The notes below the pieces were generated by a model that saw only the letters and a list, made by a program, of their open reading frames with translations, had not been told where the DNA came from and did no database searches. 34,818 nt of DNA from Candidatus Hydrogenedens sp. (GTDB lineage: Bacteria > Hydrogenedentota > Hydrogenedentia > Hydrogenedentales > JAEUWI01): NCBI GenBank assembly GCA_016125095.1, contig WGMK01000034.1, positions 1 to 34,818 on the forward strand. Direction: 5' to 3'. Positions 7,099 to 14,514 of this stretch are shown here, piece after piece. Position 1 is the first letter of the stretch, and each line of letters begins with the position of its first letter. A program made the position numbers and the translations under genes.

Positions 7099-8600
7099 TA
7101 TCCCACGCTCCCTTCCAGGCTGAGGTCGAGCAGCTTCGTCGCCTCAACCGCGAACTCCATCGGCAAATGATCGAAGACTTCCTTGCAGAAGCCGTTAATA
7201 ACCATCGAAATCGCGTCTTCCGTCCCGATGCCGCGCGACTGGCAGTAGAACAACTGATCCTCGCTCACCTTCGAGGTGGAGGCCTCGTGCTCCGCGCTCG
7301 AGGTGCTGTTGCGCACATCGAGATAGGGGAAGGTGTGGGCGCCGCACTGGTTGCCAATCAGCAGCGAATCGCACTGGGTGTAATTGCGGCTGTTCGACGC
7401 CTTCGGGTTGATGCGCACGAGCCCGCGGTAGCTGTTGTCGCTGTGCCCGGCCGAGATGGTCTTCGAGATGATCGTGCTCTTGGTGTTTTTGCCGAGGTGG
7501 ATCATCTTCGTGCCGGTATCGGCCTGCTGATAATTGTTGGTGAGCGCCACCGAGTAGAATTCGCCCACGCTGTTGTCGCCCTTGAGAATGCAGCTCGGGT
7601 ACTTCCAGGTGATGGCCGAGCCGGTCTCCACCTGCGTCCACGAGATGCGCGCGTTGTTGCCCGCGCAGTTGCCGCGCTTGGTGACGAAGTTGAACACGCC
7701 GCCCTTGCCCTGCTCATCGCCGGCGTACCAGTTCTGCACGGTCGAGTAGCGCACCGTGGCGTTGGCATGCGCATAGATTTCCACCACGGCGGCGTGCAGC
7801 TGATGCTCGTCGCGCATGGGCGCCGTGCAGCCCTCGAGGTAGTTCACCTCGGCGCCTTCCTCGGCCACGATGAGCGTGCGCTCGAACTGGCCCGTGCCGC
7901 CCTGGTTGATGCGGAAATAGGTGCTCAGGTCCATCGGGCACTTCACGCCCTTGGGAATATAGGCGAAAGAACCATCGCTGAACACGGCCGAATTGAGCGC
8001 GGCGTAGAAGTTGTCGTTCTGCGGCACCACTGACCCGATGTATTTCTTGACGATCTCGGGATGGTCCTGAATGGCCTCGCTGATGGAGCAGAAGATGATG
8101 CCCTTCTTCGCGAGGATTTCCTTGTGGGTGGTCATCACCGACACGGAATCGAACACGGCATCGACCGCCACGTTCGCCAGGCGCTTCTGCTCGTCGAGCG
8201 GGATGCCCAGCTTTTCGAAGGTGGCCAGGAGCTCCGGGTCCACCTCGTCCATGCTTTTCTTTTTCTCTTTCTGCTTCGGGGCGGAGTAATAGCTCAACGC
8301 CTCGAAGTCGGGCTGCTCGTAGTGCACCTTGGCCCACGTCGGCTCGGCCAGCTTGCGCCAGGCGTGGTACGCCTTCAGGCGCCACTCGGTCATCCACTCG
8401 GGCTCGTTTTTCTTGGCCGAGATGGCGCGCACGATGTCTTCGTTCAGCCCGGGCGGCATGGTGTCGGATTCGATCAGCGTTTCCCAGCCGTACTTGTACT
8501 TCTGGTTCGCCGCTTCCGCTGCCGCGCGGTTGCTCTCTTCAACCCGGGACCCCTTGTACTTGGCGGTCTCGAGACTTTCCGATGTGGTGGTCACTCGCAT
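7098..8600 (-). CDS. sufB: Fe-S cluster assembly scaffold SufB
   Basis: SufB is the scaffold subunit that accepts sulfur and carries the nascent cluster. The 500-residue length is normal. Conserved stretches include YIPKGVKCPMDLSTYFRIN, EGAEVNYLEGCTAP, NWYAGDEQGKGGVFNFVTKRG and RNYTQCDSLLIGNQCGAHTFPY. The Cys of TQCDS matches the essential Cys405 of E. coli SufB. The C-terminus carries FYCQSRGIGTEDAISMVINGF. Neighbours sufC (1-base overlap) and sufD confirm it. The gene is divergent from surE with 235 bases between. A charged insert (APKQKEKKKSMDEVD, about residues 107-121) is a surface loop. Confidence 0.96.
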   Translation of the reverse strand: MRVTTTSESLETAKYKGSRVEESNRAAAEAANQKYKYGWETLIESDTMPPGLNEDIVRAISAKKNEPEWMTEWRLKAYHAWRKLAEPTWAKVHYEQPDFEALSYYSAPKQKEKKKSMDEVDPELLATFEKLGIPLDEQKRLANVAVDAVFDSVSVMTTHKEILAKKGIIFCSISEAIQDHPEIVKKYIGSVVPQNDNFYAALNSAVFSDGSFAYIPKGVKCPMDLSTYFRINQGGTGQFERTLIVAEEGAEVNYLEGCTAPMRDEHQLHAAVVEIYAHANATVRYSTVQNWYAGDEQGKGGVFNFVTKRGNCAGNNARISWTQVETGSAITWKYPSCILKGDNSVGEFYSVALTNNYQQADTGTKMIHLGKNTKSTIISKTISAGHSDNSYRGLVRINPKASNSRNYTQCDSLLIGNQCGAHTFPYLDVRNSTSSAEHEASTSKVSEDQLFYCQSRGIGTEDAISMVINGFCKEVFDHLPMEFAVEATKLLDLSLEGSVG

Positions 8601-8651
8601 GCCTCCGAATCTTGCACTTCTAACCGGCGCGGCCCCCGCCGCTAAAGGAGG

Positions 8652-8663
8652 CCGCGTACGCGG
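8652..8663. promoter_or_regulatory. 12-bp perfect palindrome in the suf leader
   Basis: CCGCGTACGCGG is perfectly self-complementary and lies 52-63 bases upstream of the sufB start. It would fall within the transcribed leader if the promoter at 8740-8745 is used. It could be an operator for a suf regulator. No known site (IscR, SufR, Fur) is clearly matched. Confidence 0.3.
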
Positions 8664-8739
8664 TCCCGCCTCTCCCTGACTTCAGACTATAACGGCCCGG
8701 CCGGCCCGCAGTATTCCCGCAGGCCCCGGGCAAACTCGT

Positions 8740-8774
8740 ATTGTACCAAACACTTGTGAAAGATGCAGCCTTTC
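8740..8774 (-). promoter_or_regulatory. Possible sigma-70 promoter of sufBCD
   Basis: On the minus strand a good -10 hexamer, TACAAT (8745-8740), is preceded by a 17-base spacer and only a weak -35 region near 8763-8768. It would give a leader of about 130 bases. A GC-rich hairpin, GCGCGGG-AAA-CCCGCGC (8795-8811), lies further upstream, on the surE side. Confidence 0.35.
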
Positions 8775-8835
8775 TGCCTGTTGGAAAACATAAGGCGCGG
8801 GAAACCCGCGCGTCCGCTTTGCTAAGGTTTAGCGC

Positions 8836-9537
8836 ATGAAGTACCCCGAACTCATCCTGATTACCAACGACGATGGCATCGACGCGCCGGGCATCCGCGC
8901 GCTTAAGCGGGTGGTGGACGACTTGGGCATCCCCTGCGTGGTGGTGGCACCGGCGGACGCCCATTCGGGCTGCAGCCACCGCATCAACATGGATACGCCG
9001 TTTCCCGTGGAGCAACGCGCCGAGAACGAATTCGCCGTGTTCAGCACACCGGCGGATTGCGTACGGATCGCCCTGCATCGGCTCGAAAAACACCCTGACC
9101 TCGTGCTATCGGGCATCAACGCGGGCGGCAACATGGGGCACGATGTGTACCTTTCCGGCACCGTGGCGGCCGCGCGCGAGGCGGCCTTCCATGGCCTTCC
9201 CGCCATCGCCATCTCGCAATACATCAGCCCTGCGGTCCATCTGGACAGGGTTCGCATCGAGCGCGATACCCGCCGAATTCTGGAACTCCTGTTTCAGGAG
9301 CCGCACGAGCGGGGCGTGTACTGGAACGTGAATTTCCCGGACCTGCCAAAAGGGGCGGAGCCGCCGGAAATCACGCGATGTGAGCGCTGTATCCAGGCCC
9401 TGCCGACGCACTACCTGGTCGAGAACGACCAATACACCTACGAGCGCGGGAAATACCACGAGCGTCCCCGAACGCCGGGCACCGACCTCGATGTATGCCT
9501 GAACGGTGCAATTGCTGTTACGCGAATGACTCTATAG
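8836..9537 (+). CDS. surE: 5'/3'-nucleotidase SurE
   Basis: SurE is a metal-dependent phosphatase that removes phosphate from nucleoside monophosphates. The 233 residues begin with the defining ITNDDGIDAPGI. Asn11, Asp12 and Asp13 are in the NDD metal site, Ser44 (ADAHSG) is the usual third ligand and Asn95 (SGINAGGN) the fourth. The segment NMGHDVYLSGTVAAAREAAFHGLPAIAIS is the classic second half of the active site. No pcm or nlpD partner is present. The gene stands alone, divergent from suf, and is followed by the promoter of the prepilin-like pair. Confidence 0.95.
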   Translation: MKYPELILITNDDGIDAPGIRALKRVVDDLGIPCVVVAPADAHSGCSHRINMDTPFPVEQRAENEFAVFSTPADCVRIALHRLEKHPDLVLSGINAGGNMGHDVYLSGTVAAAREAAFHGLPAIAISQYISPAVHLDRVRIERDTRRILELLFQEPHERGVYWNVNFPDLPKGAEPPEITRCERCIQALPTHYLVENDQYTYERGKYHERPRTPGTDLDVCLNGAIAVTRMTL

Positions 9538-9584
9538 AATTCGCAGTCTTCAAATTGAGGCTCCTGATTTCACAGTTTAATCGC

Positions 9585-9613
9585 TTGACATCTAACGCTT
9601 TTTGGGCTACCCT
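9585..9613 (+). promoter_or_regulatory. Sigma-70-type promoter of the first DUF1559 gene
   Basis: TTGACA (9585-9590), an exact 17-base spacer and TACCCT (9608-9613). The -35 is perfect and the -10 weak. The second paralogue has an equivalent arrangement. Confidence 0.5.
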
Positions 9614-9679
9614 GCTATCGGTTCGGCTTAATGGTCTTAATCGTTTTAATTGATTTAACCGGGAAAGGAATTGGGAGTC

Positions 9680-10687
9680 ATGAAGAAGCAAGGGTTTACG
9701 TTGATCGAGCTGTTGGTGGTGATTGCCATCATCGGCATTCTGGCGGCGATTTTGCTGCCGGCATTGGCTCGCGCCCGCGAAGCCGCGCGCCGCGCCAGCT
9801 GCCAGAACAACCTGAAACAGTGGGGCTTGGTGTTCAAGATGTACGCGAACGAGTCCCGCGGCGAGAAATACCCGCCGGTGCAGATCGGCATCTTCGGCCC
9901 GAACTCGATTTCGGGCGAACAGGGCATCGCACTGGATATCGGCCCGAGCGCCCCGACGGTGTATCCGGAGTATATCTCGGATCCCTACATCTCGGTCTGT
10001 CCTTCGGATTCGCAGCAGAGCGACTTCGATGATCGCATTTACGTAGACGCCAATGGCGGCACGGGCCAGGGTCCGGATGCGAAGATCTGCTTCGGCGAAT
10101 ACGATTCGAACGGCAGCTCCTGTATGCGCGCCATCGACGCGAGCTATACCTACACGGGCTTCGTATTTGACCGCCTCTCGGACGATGAAGGCACGAAATC
10201 CCTTGCCATTCTGGCTGCGGGCATCAATCCGCTGCTGGATCCGGAAGATCAGCTGGATTCCACCGATGTAGGTCCGACGCAGTTCGTGGAGTGGACCGAA
10301 GCCGTTATTCTGGGCGGACTGCCGCTGGCCCTGCAGGGCGGCACCCTGCTGAACGAATTCGTCGATACGGACAAGGAAGTGTCGGACGGCGCCGGCAACG
10401 GCGGCACCGGATCGCCCGACGGCCGCACGACCATCTACCGCCTGCGTGAGGGCATTGAGCGCTTCCTGATCACGGATATCAACAATCCGGGTGCCAGCGC
10501 CAAGGCCCAGAGCGAAATCTACATCATGTACGATTACCTGACGACCAGCGTCGAGGACTACAACCACATTCCCGGCGGCACGAATATCCTCTATCTCGAC
10601 GGCCATGTGAAGTTCGTCAAGTACAAGGAAGAAGAGCCGGCGACCGAGAACGTGGCGCGCATTTCGGGCGCCCTCGCCGGCGTGTAA
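9680..10687 (+). CDS. DUF1559-type prepilin-like protein, copy 1
   Basis: The protein has 335 residues. It starts MKKQG|FTLIELLVVIAIIG, a type III/IV prepilin signal cleaved after Gly5, with Glu10 as the +5 Glu of the mature chain. The hydrophobic helix runs on to ARAREAARRASCQNNLKQWG, typical of the DUF1559 (SBP_bac_10) family of planctomycete-like bacteria. The C-terminal part has YNHIPGGTNILYLDGHVKF, the H-x9-DG motif. These proteins are thought to be pseudopilins or secreted surface proteins, with unknown function. I preferred ATG 9680 over TTG 9671 because the signal starts there and GGGAAAGGA precedes it at good distance. A PilB-like ATPase at 26540 could serve the same export machine. 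Confidence 0.85.
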   Translation: MKKQGFTLIELLVVIAIIGILAAILLPALARAREAARRASCQNNLKQWGLVFKMYANESRGEKYPPVQIGIFGPNSISGEQGIALDIGPSAPTVYPEYISDPYISVCPSDSQQSDFDDRIYVDANGGTGQGPDAKICFGEYDSNGSSCMRAIDASYTYTGFVFDRLSDDEGTKSLAILAAGINPLLDPEDQLDSTDVGPTQFVEWTEAVILGGLPLALQGGTLLNEFVDTDKEVSDGAGNGGTGSPDGRTTIYRLREGIERFLITDINNPGASAKAQSEIYIMYDYLTTSVEDYNHIPGGTNILYLDGHVKFVKYKEEEPATENVARISGALAGV

Positions 10688-10710
10688 CCCACGAGAATAA
10701 GTGCCCTTAC

Positions 10711-10744
10711 AAGCGCCCCGGCCTGCTGTCAGGCCGGGGCGCTT
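10711..10744 (+). terminator. Hairpin after DUF1559 copy 1
   Basis: A perfect 15-bp stem (AAGCGCCCCGGCCTG at 10711-10725, its complement at 10730-10744) closes a CTGT loop. The following bases, CGATTT, are a poor U-tract. It may terminate transcription or protect the 3' end of the mRNA. Confidence 0.65.
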
Positions 10745-10775
10745 CGATTTGCCGGGTCTTGTTCGTTTTTAACAC

Positions 10776-10804
10776 TTGACAGATCCGGGACCTTACCCTA
10801 TGTT
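10776..10804 (+). promoter_or_regulatory. Sigma-70-type promoter of the second DUF1559 gene
   Basis: TTGACA (10776-10781), a 17-base spacer and TATGTT (10799-10804). It lies directly after the hairpin of the upstream paralogue, so the two copies are likely separate transcription units. Confidence 0.6.
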
Positions 10805-10877
10805 GAACGAGGTTACGTGGCGTTGTGCCGCGTAATGGTTGGAATCTTGTGGGAATCATAGGGAAAGGACGGGAAAC

Positions 10878-11873
10878 ATGCGCAAACGAGGATTCACATT
10901 GATCGAACTGCTGGTGGTGATTGCCATCATCGGCATTCTGGCGGCGATATTGCTGCCAGCACTGGCACGCGCGAGAGAGGCCGCACGGCGGGCGAGCTGC
11001 CAGAACAACCTGAAGCAATTCGGGCTGGTGTACAAGATGTACGCGAACGAGTCGCGCGGCGAGCGGTATCCGCCCACGCTATCCGAACTGGACGCCGACG
11101 TGGTGGACTGTGAAGATCCCGCGCTGCCGCCCGATGGACAGAGCGACCTGCTGGCGGCCATGGCCGACCTGCGTACCATCTATCCGGAGTACCTCTCCGA
11201 TCCGAATATCCTGGTGTGCCCGTCGGATTCGGACCCCGAGCCGCTGAATCTCGAAACCACCGGTGCCGTGGGCGTTTACCTGCCGTGCGACCAGTCGGGC
11301 ATTGGCCTGCAGACGGCTGACATGAGCTACGTGTACCTCGGCTATGTGCTCGACAAGACCCTCGCAACCAGCCCGACCGTGGATACGACCGGCCTGGTCG
11401 CGCTGCTGCCGGATGTCCCCACGGGCCTGCAGGGCAACGCACAGATTGCTGCCGCCATCGCCGCGGTACTGCTCAACATGGGCGGATTCTTCGGCACGCC
11501 TGATCCCGACGCAAACAATAAGGACGTGCCCGAGGGCGTACTCAGCAACGTGAAGGCCGTGATGGGCATCGCTCCGACCACCGACCTCGGCAATGGCGAC
11601 AGCGGCACCATCTACCGGTTGCGCGAGGGCATCGAGCGCTTCCTGATTACCGATATCAACAATCCGGGTGCCAGCGCCCAGGCGCAGAGCGAAATCTGGA
11701 TCATGGGCGACGTGATCGCGACGACCATTGCAGACTACAACCATATCCCCGGCGGCTCGAACATCCTGTTCCTCGACGGACACGTGGAATTCATCCGCTA
11801 CGGCGAGAAGGACGGTGAGGCCCCGGTAAACGGCCCGGTCGCCATCATCACGGGCGCCATCATCGACAGCTGA
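10878..11873 (+). CDS. DUF1559-type prepilin-like protein, copy 2
   Basis: A 331-residue paralogue of the upstream gene. The first 60 residues are nearly identical (MRKRG|FTLIELLVV, NNLKQFGLVYKMYANESRGE). A second shared block reads GIERFLITDINNPGASAQAQSE, followed by the H-x9-DG end (YNHIPGGSNILFLDGHVEF). The middle parts differ in length and content, as expected for surface-exposed regions after duplication. ATG 10878 follows GGGAAAGGACGGG. The gene has its own promoter and a downstream hairpin. Confidence 0.85.
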   Translation: MRKRGFTLIELLVVIAIIGILAAILLPALARAREAARRASCQNNLKQFGLVYKMYANESRGERYPPTLSELDADVVDCEDPALPPDGQSDLLAAMADLRTIYPEYLSDPNILVCPSDSDPEPLNLETTGAVGVYLPCDQSGIGLQTADMSYVYLGYVLDKTLATSPTVDTTGLVALLPDVPTGLQGNAQIAAAIAAVLLNMGGFFGTPDPDANNKDVPEGVLSNVKAVMGIAPTTDLGNGDSGTIYRLREGIERFLITDINNPGASAQAQSEIWIMGDVIATTIADYNHIPGGSNILFLDGHVEFIRYGEKDGEAPVNGPVAIITGAIIDS

Positions 11874-11896
11874 TCGCCCGCATAGCCACAAACGAA

Positions 11897-11935
11897 AACC
11901 GCCCCGGAGGCCAACCTCCGGGGCGGTTCTTGTTT
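11897..11935 (+). terminator. Intrinsic terminator after DUF1559 copy 2
   Basis: A perfect 14-bp stem (AACCGCCCCGGAGG 11897-11910, CCTCCGGGGCGGTT 11915-11928) with a CCAA loop is followed by CTTGTTT. It isolates the prepilin-like genes from the lower-GC pair downstream. Confidence 0.8.
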
Positions 11936-11962
11936 ACCATAAGCGCAACACTAGGAAGGAAT

Positions 11963-11991
11963 TTGACATCGCACAAAATACTGCTTATATT
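11963..11991 (+). promoter_or_regulatory. Strong sigma-70-type promoter of tcmP
   Basis: TTGACA (11963-11968), a 17-base AT-rich spacer and TATATT (11986-11991). Transcription would begin only about 14 bases before the start codon. This is the best consensus promoter in the window. Confidence 0.75.
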
Positions 11992-12011
11992 TTCCGTATG
12001 GAGGTCAGCCC

Positions 12012-12890
12012 ATGACAGAACATCGTTTTGGCGGCGACTGGACTCGGGACAAACTGGACCGCTTTGGCAACTATCTCGCTCCCTTCACCACAGCGCTCAA
12101 GAACACGGGATTCGAGCTCATATACATGGACGCTTTTGCCGGTTCAGGGGAAATCACACTGGCGAGCGATGCCGCAGAACAAGACATTGAGCTATTTCAA
12201 GACGAGGTTTCAGCGGGTGACGATCTCACCGAAGGGTCCGTTGTTCGGGCTCTAAGGACCGATCCCCCGTTCGCTCGATACTACTTTATCGAAAAGGACC
12301 GCCATCGAGCATCGGCACTCCAGAGAATCGTGCAATCGTATCCTCATTTGAGCACGACCATACTCATTGAAGATGCCAACGTTGCCATTCCAAGACTGTG
12401 CGAGGAGATTAACTGGCGAACTTCGAGGGCGGTTTTATTCCTGGATCCTTACGGGATGCAGATGAATTGGTCGACCATCGAGGCAGTAGCAAAGACAGGC
12501 AAGATTGACACGTGGTTGCTATTGCCTTATGCAAGCGCGATCAACCGTATGTTGCGGCGCGACGGTAAATTGCCTGAAAGCTGGGAAGCAAAACTGAATA
12601 CCTTTTTCGGAACAGACGAGTGGAAGAATCGGTGCTATCGTTCGAGTCCGCAGTTCGAGCTGGATTTTGTTGACGAGAGTCCAGAAGTCCAGAAGATGTG
12701 GAATCTCGAGGACATTCTTAGTTTCTGTATCGTGCGATTGGACTCCGTGTTTGAATACGTTTACCCTGAACCTAAGGTCCTCCGAACGAAGGACGGACAT
12801 GAACTTTTCGCGTTATGCTTCGCCTGCGGCAACAAGGCTGGCGCTCGTGTCGCTAAGAAGATCGTAGACCACATCATGAGGATGGGATAG
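12012..12890 (+). CDS. tcmP: Three-Cys-motif partner protein TcmP (methyltransferase-like)
   Basis: The protein has 292 residues and begins HRFGGDWTRDKLDRFGNYLAPF, the signature start of the TcmP family, known as the constant neighbour of three-Cys (Gp37/Gp68) proteins. YMDAFAGSGE (38-47) looks like the AdoMet-binding loop of Rossmann methyltransferases. YFIEKD (91-96) sits at the acidic motif II position, DANV (121-124) near motif III, and VLFLDPYGMQ (141-150) resembles the catalytic D-P-P-Y motif IV. A methyltransferase-like fold is my inference, and the substrate is unknown. GGAGG (12000-12004) precedes ATG 12012. The stop overlaps the next start by one base. GC content is visibly lower than in the flanks, pointing to transfer as a unit. 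Confidence 0.85.
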   Translation: MTEHRFGGDWTRDKLDRFGNYLAPFTTALKNTGFELIYMDAFAGSGEITLASDAAEQDIELFQDEVSAGDDLTEGSVVRALRTDPPFARYYFIEKDRHRASALQRIVQSYPHLSTTILIEDANVAIPRLCEEINWRTSRAVLFLDPYGMQMNWSTIEAVAKTGKIDTWLLLPYASAINRMLRRDGKLPESWEAKLNTFFGTDEWKNRCYRSSPQFELDFVDESPEVQKMWNLEDILSFCIVRLDSVFEYVYPEPKVLRTKDGHELFALCFACGNKAGARVAKKIVDHIMRMG

Positions 12891-13603
12891 TGGCCAGCAA
12901 TTCAGATATCGAGTGGACGGAAGCGACTTGGAACCCCGTGACGGGGTGTACGAAAATCAGTGCCGGCTGCAAACACTGCTATGCCGAGCGCTTGGCGCGG
13001 CGGCTCAAGGCCATGGGCGCTGCAAACTATCGTAACGGCTTCGAAGTGACCACACACGAACACGCGCTCGCGCTGCCGCTCCGCTGGAAGAAGCCACAAA
13101 CCATCTTCGTCAACAGTATGAGCGATCTATTCCATAAAGATGTTCCGACGGAATTCATCATGCGGGTATTCGAAGTCATGGTTGCGGCGGACTGGCATCA
13201 ATACCAGATACTCACGAAACGCCCGGAGAGAGTACGCGAACTGTCGGCAAAGCTGCCGTGGAAACGTCACATCTGGATGGGGGTCAGCGTGGAAGACGCG
13301 CGCCAGATTAACAGGATCGAAGCATTGAAGGCGACGAGCGCATCGATTAAGTTCCTCTCACTGGAGCCTCTTATCGGCCCCCTCGCCGATTTGCCGTTAA
13401 CAGGCATCGATTGGGTAATTGTGGGTGGCGAATCCGGCCCGGGAGCGCGGCCGATAGATCCTTCGTGGGTCCGAGACATCCGCGATCAATGCCGGACTTC
13501 AAATGTGCCATTCTTCTTTAAGCAATGGGGGGGCGTGCAAAAAAAGAAAGCCGGCCGCGAACTAGACGGACGCACCTGGGACGACATGCCAGCGTGCGCA
13601 TGA
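12890..13603 (+). CDS. Three-Cys-motif protein, phage Gp37/Gp68 (DUF5131) family
   Basis: This 237-residue protein starts at GTG 12890, whose G is the last base of the tcmP stop, so the two are translationally coupled. The N-terminus reads IEWTEATWNPVTGCTKISAG, followed by CKHCYAE. Cys20, Cys27 and Cys30 form a C-x6-C-x2-C cluster, a variant of the radical-SAM C-x3-C-x2-C motif, with the Tyr after the last Cys typical of that group. Later motifs are VNSMSDLFH, QILTKRPER, WMGVSVED, SLEPLIGPL, VIVGGESGPGARP and FFFKQWGG, all standard for the family found in phages and bacterial accessory regions. The chemistry is not known to me. It is probably a 4Fe-4S enzyme working with TcmP. It ends 15 bases before the convergent isomerase-like gene. 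Confidence 0.88.
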   Translation: MASNSDIEWTEATWNPVTGCTKISAGCKHCYAERLARRLKAMGAANYRNGFEVTTHEHALALPLRWKKPQTIFVNSMSDLFHKDVPTEFIMRVFEVMVAADWHQYQILTKRPERVRELSAKLPWKRHIWMGVSVEDARQINRIEALKATSASIKFLSLEPLIGPLADLPLTGIDWVIVGGESGPGARPIDPSWVRDIRDQCRTSNVPFFFKQWGGVQKKKAGRELDGRTWDDMPACA

Positions 13604-13618
13604 ACTCTACTGAATTGC

Positions 13619-14497
13619 CTACACCCGGCAGATTTTCAGGGCCGCCTCGAGCGAGGCGACGGGGTCGGGATCGGCGGGAATGAATTCCTGGGCGAGCCAG
13701 CCGGTGAAGCCGGTGTCGGCGATGGCGCGGCAGACGCGGGGATAGAACAATTCCTGGCGCTCGTCGATTTCGTGGCGGCCCGGCACGCCGCCGGTGTGGT
13801 AGTGGTCGATTGCGGCGTGGTGCTCCTCAATGGTGGCGACGACGTCCCCCTCCATGATCTGCATGTGGTAGATGTCGTAGAGCAGCTTGAAGCGGTCGGA
13901 GGCCACGCGCTGCACCAGTTCGGCGCCCCAGGCCGTGTGGTCGCACATGTAGTCCTTGTGGTCGCGCTTCGAGTTGAGCAGCTCCATGACAATGGTGACG
14001 CCGAGGCTTTCGGCCAGGGGCGTGATGCGGCGCAGGCCGCGCGCGCAATTGCGCATGCCCTCGAGGTCACTCCGGCCCCAGCGGTTGCCGCTGAACACAA
14101 TCATCCGCTCGACGCCCGCCGCGGCGATTTTCGGCAGCAGTTCTTCCGAACGCTCCACCAGCTTGTCGTGCAGTTCGGGATCGTTCCAGCCCTTGGGAAT
14201 CGGGCTGGGACCATTCGCGAGGCTACACACGAGTCCGGTGCCTTCCAGCTTGGGCACCTCCCCCACGTCGAGCAGGTCGATGCCCTGCAGGCCGATCTTC
14301 GCGCCAGCCGCTGCAAGCTCCTCGATGCTCATCTTGCTATAGCACCACTTGCAGGCGGAGTATTTGAATTTGCCTTGGGCGGGGGCTTCGGCCGCCGGGG
14401 CATCGCCTTCGCCGCGCGCGGGCAAGGCGGCCGCAATGGCGCTCGCGCTCAACGCGCCCAAGGCCGCGCGGCGGCTGAACTTGGTTTCGTTTTCCAT
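13619..14497 (-). CDS. Tat-exported TIM-barrel protein, hydroxypyruvate isomerase-like
   Basis: The 292-residue protein starts MENETKFSRRAALGALSASA, a twin-arginine signal followed by a hydrophobic stretch, so it should be folded before export to the periplasm. The body is an AP-endonuclease-2/xylose-isomerase-like TIM barrel close to the Hyi group. VMELLNSK supplies a metal Glu, LLYDIYHMQIMEGD supplies Asp and His, and WLAQEFIPADPDP supplies the final Glu. Hyi-type enzymes interconvert hydroxypyruvate and tartronate semialdehyde, but exported planctomycete-type members may act on other sugars. It follows the esterase-like gene on the same strand by 17 bases, suggesting an operon for carbohydrate use. 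Confidence 0.8.
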   Translation of the reverse strand: MENETKFSRRAALGALSASAIAAALPARGEGDAPAAEAPAQGKFKYSACKWCYSKMSIEELAAAGAKIGLQGIDLLDVGEVPKLEGTGLVCSLANGPSPIPKGWNDPELHDKLVERSEELLPKIAAAGVERMIVFSGNRWGRSDLEGMRNCARGLRRITPLAESLGVTIVMELLNSKRDHKDYMCDHTAWGAELVQRVASDRFKLLYDIYHMQIMEGDVVATIEEHHAAIDHYHTGGVPGRHEIDERQELFYPRVCRAIADTGFTGWLAQEFIPADPDPVASLEAALKICRV

Positions 14498-14514
14498 GGT
14501 TCGACTCCTCGGGG

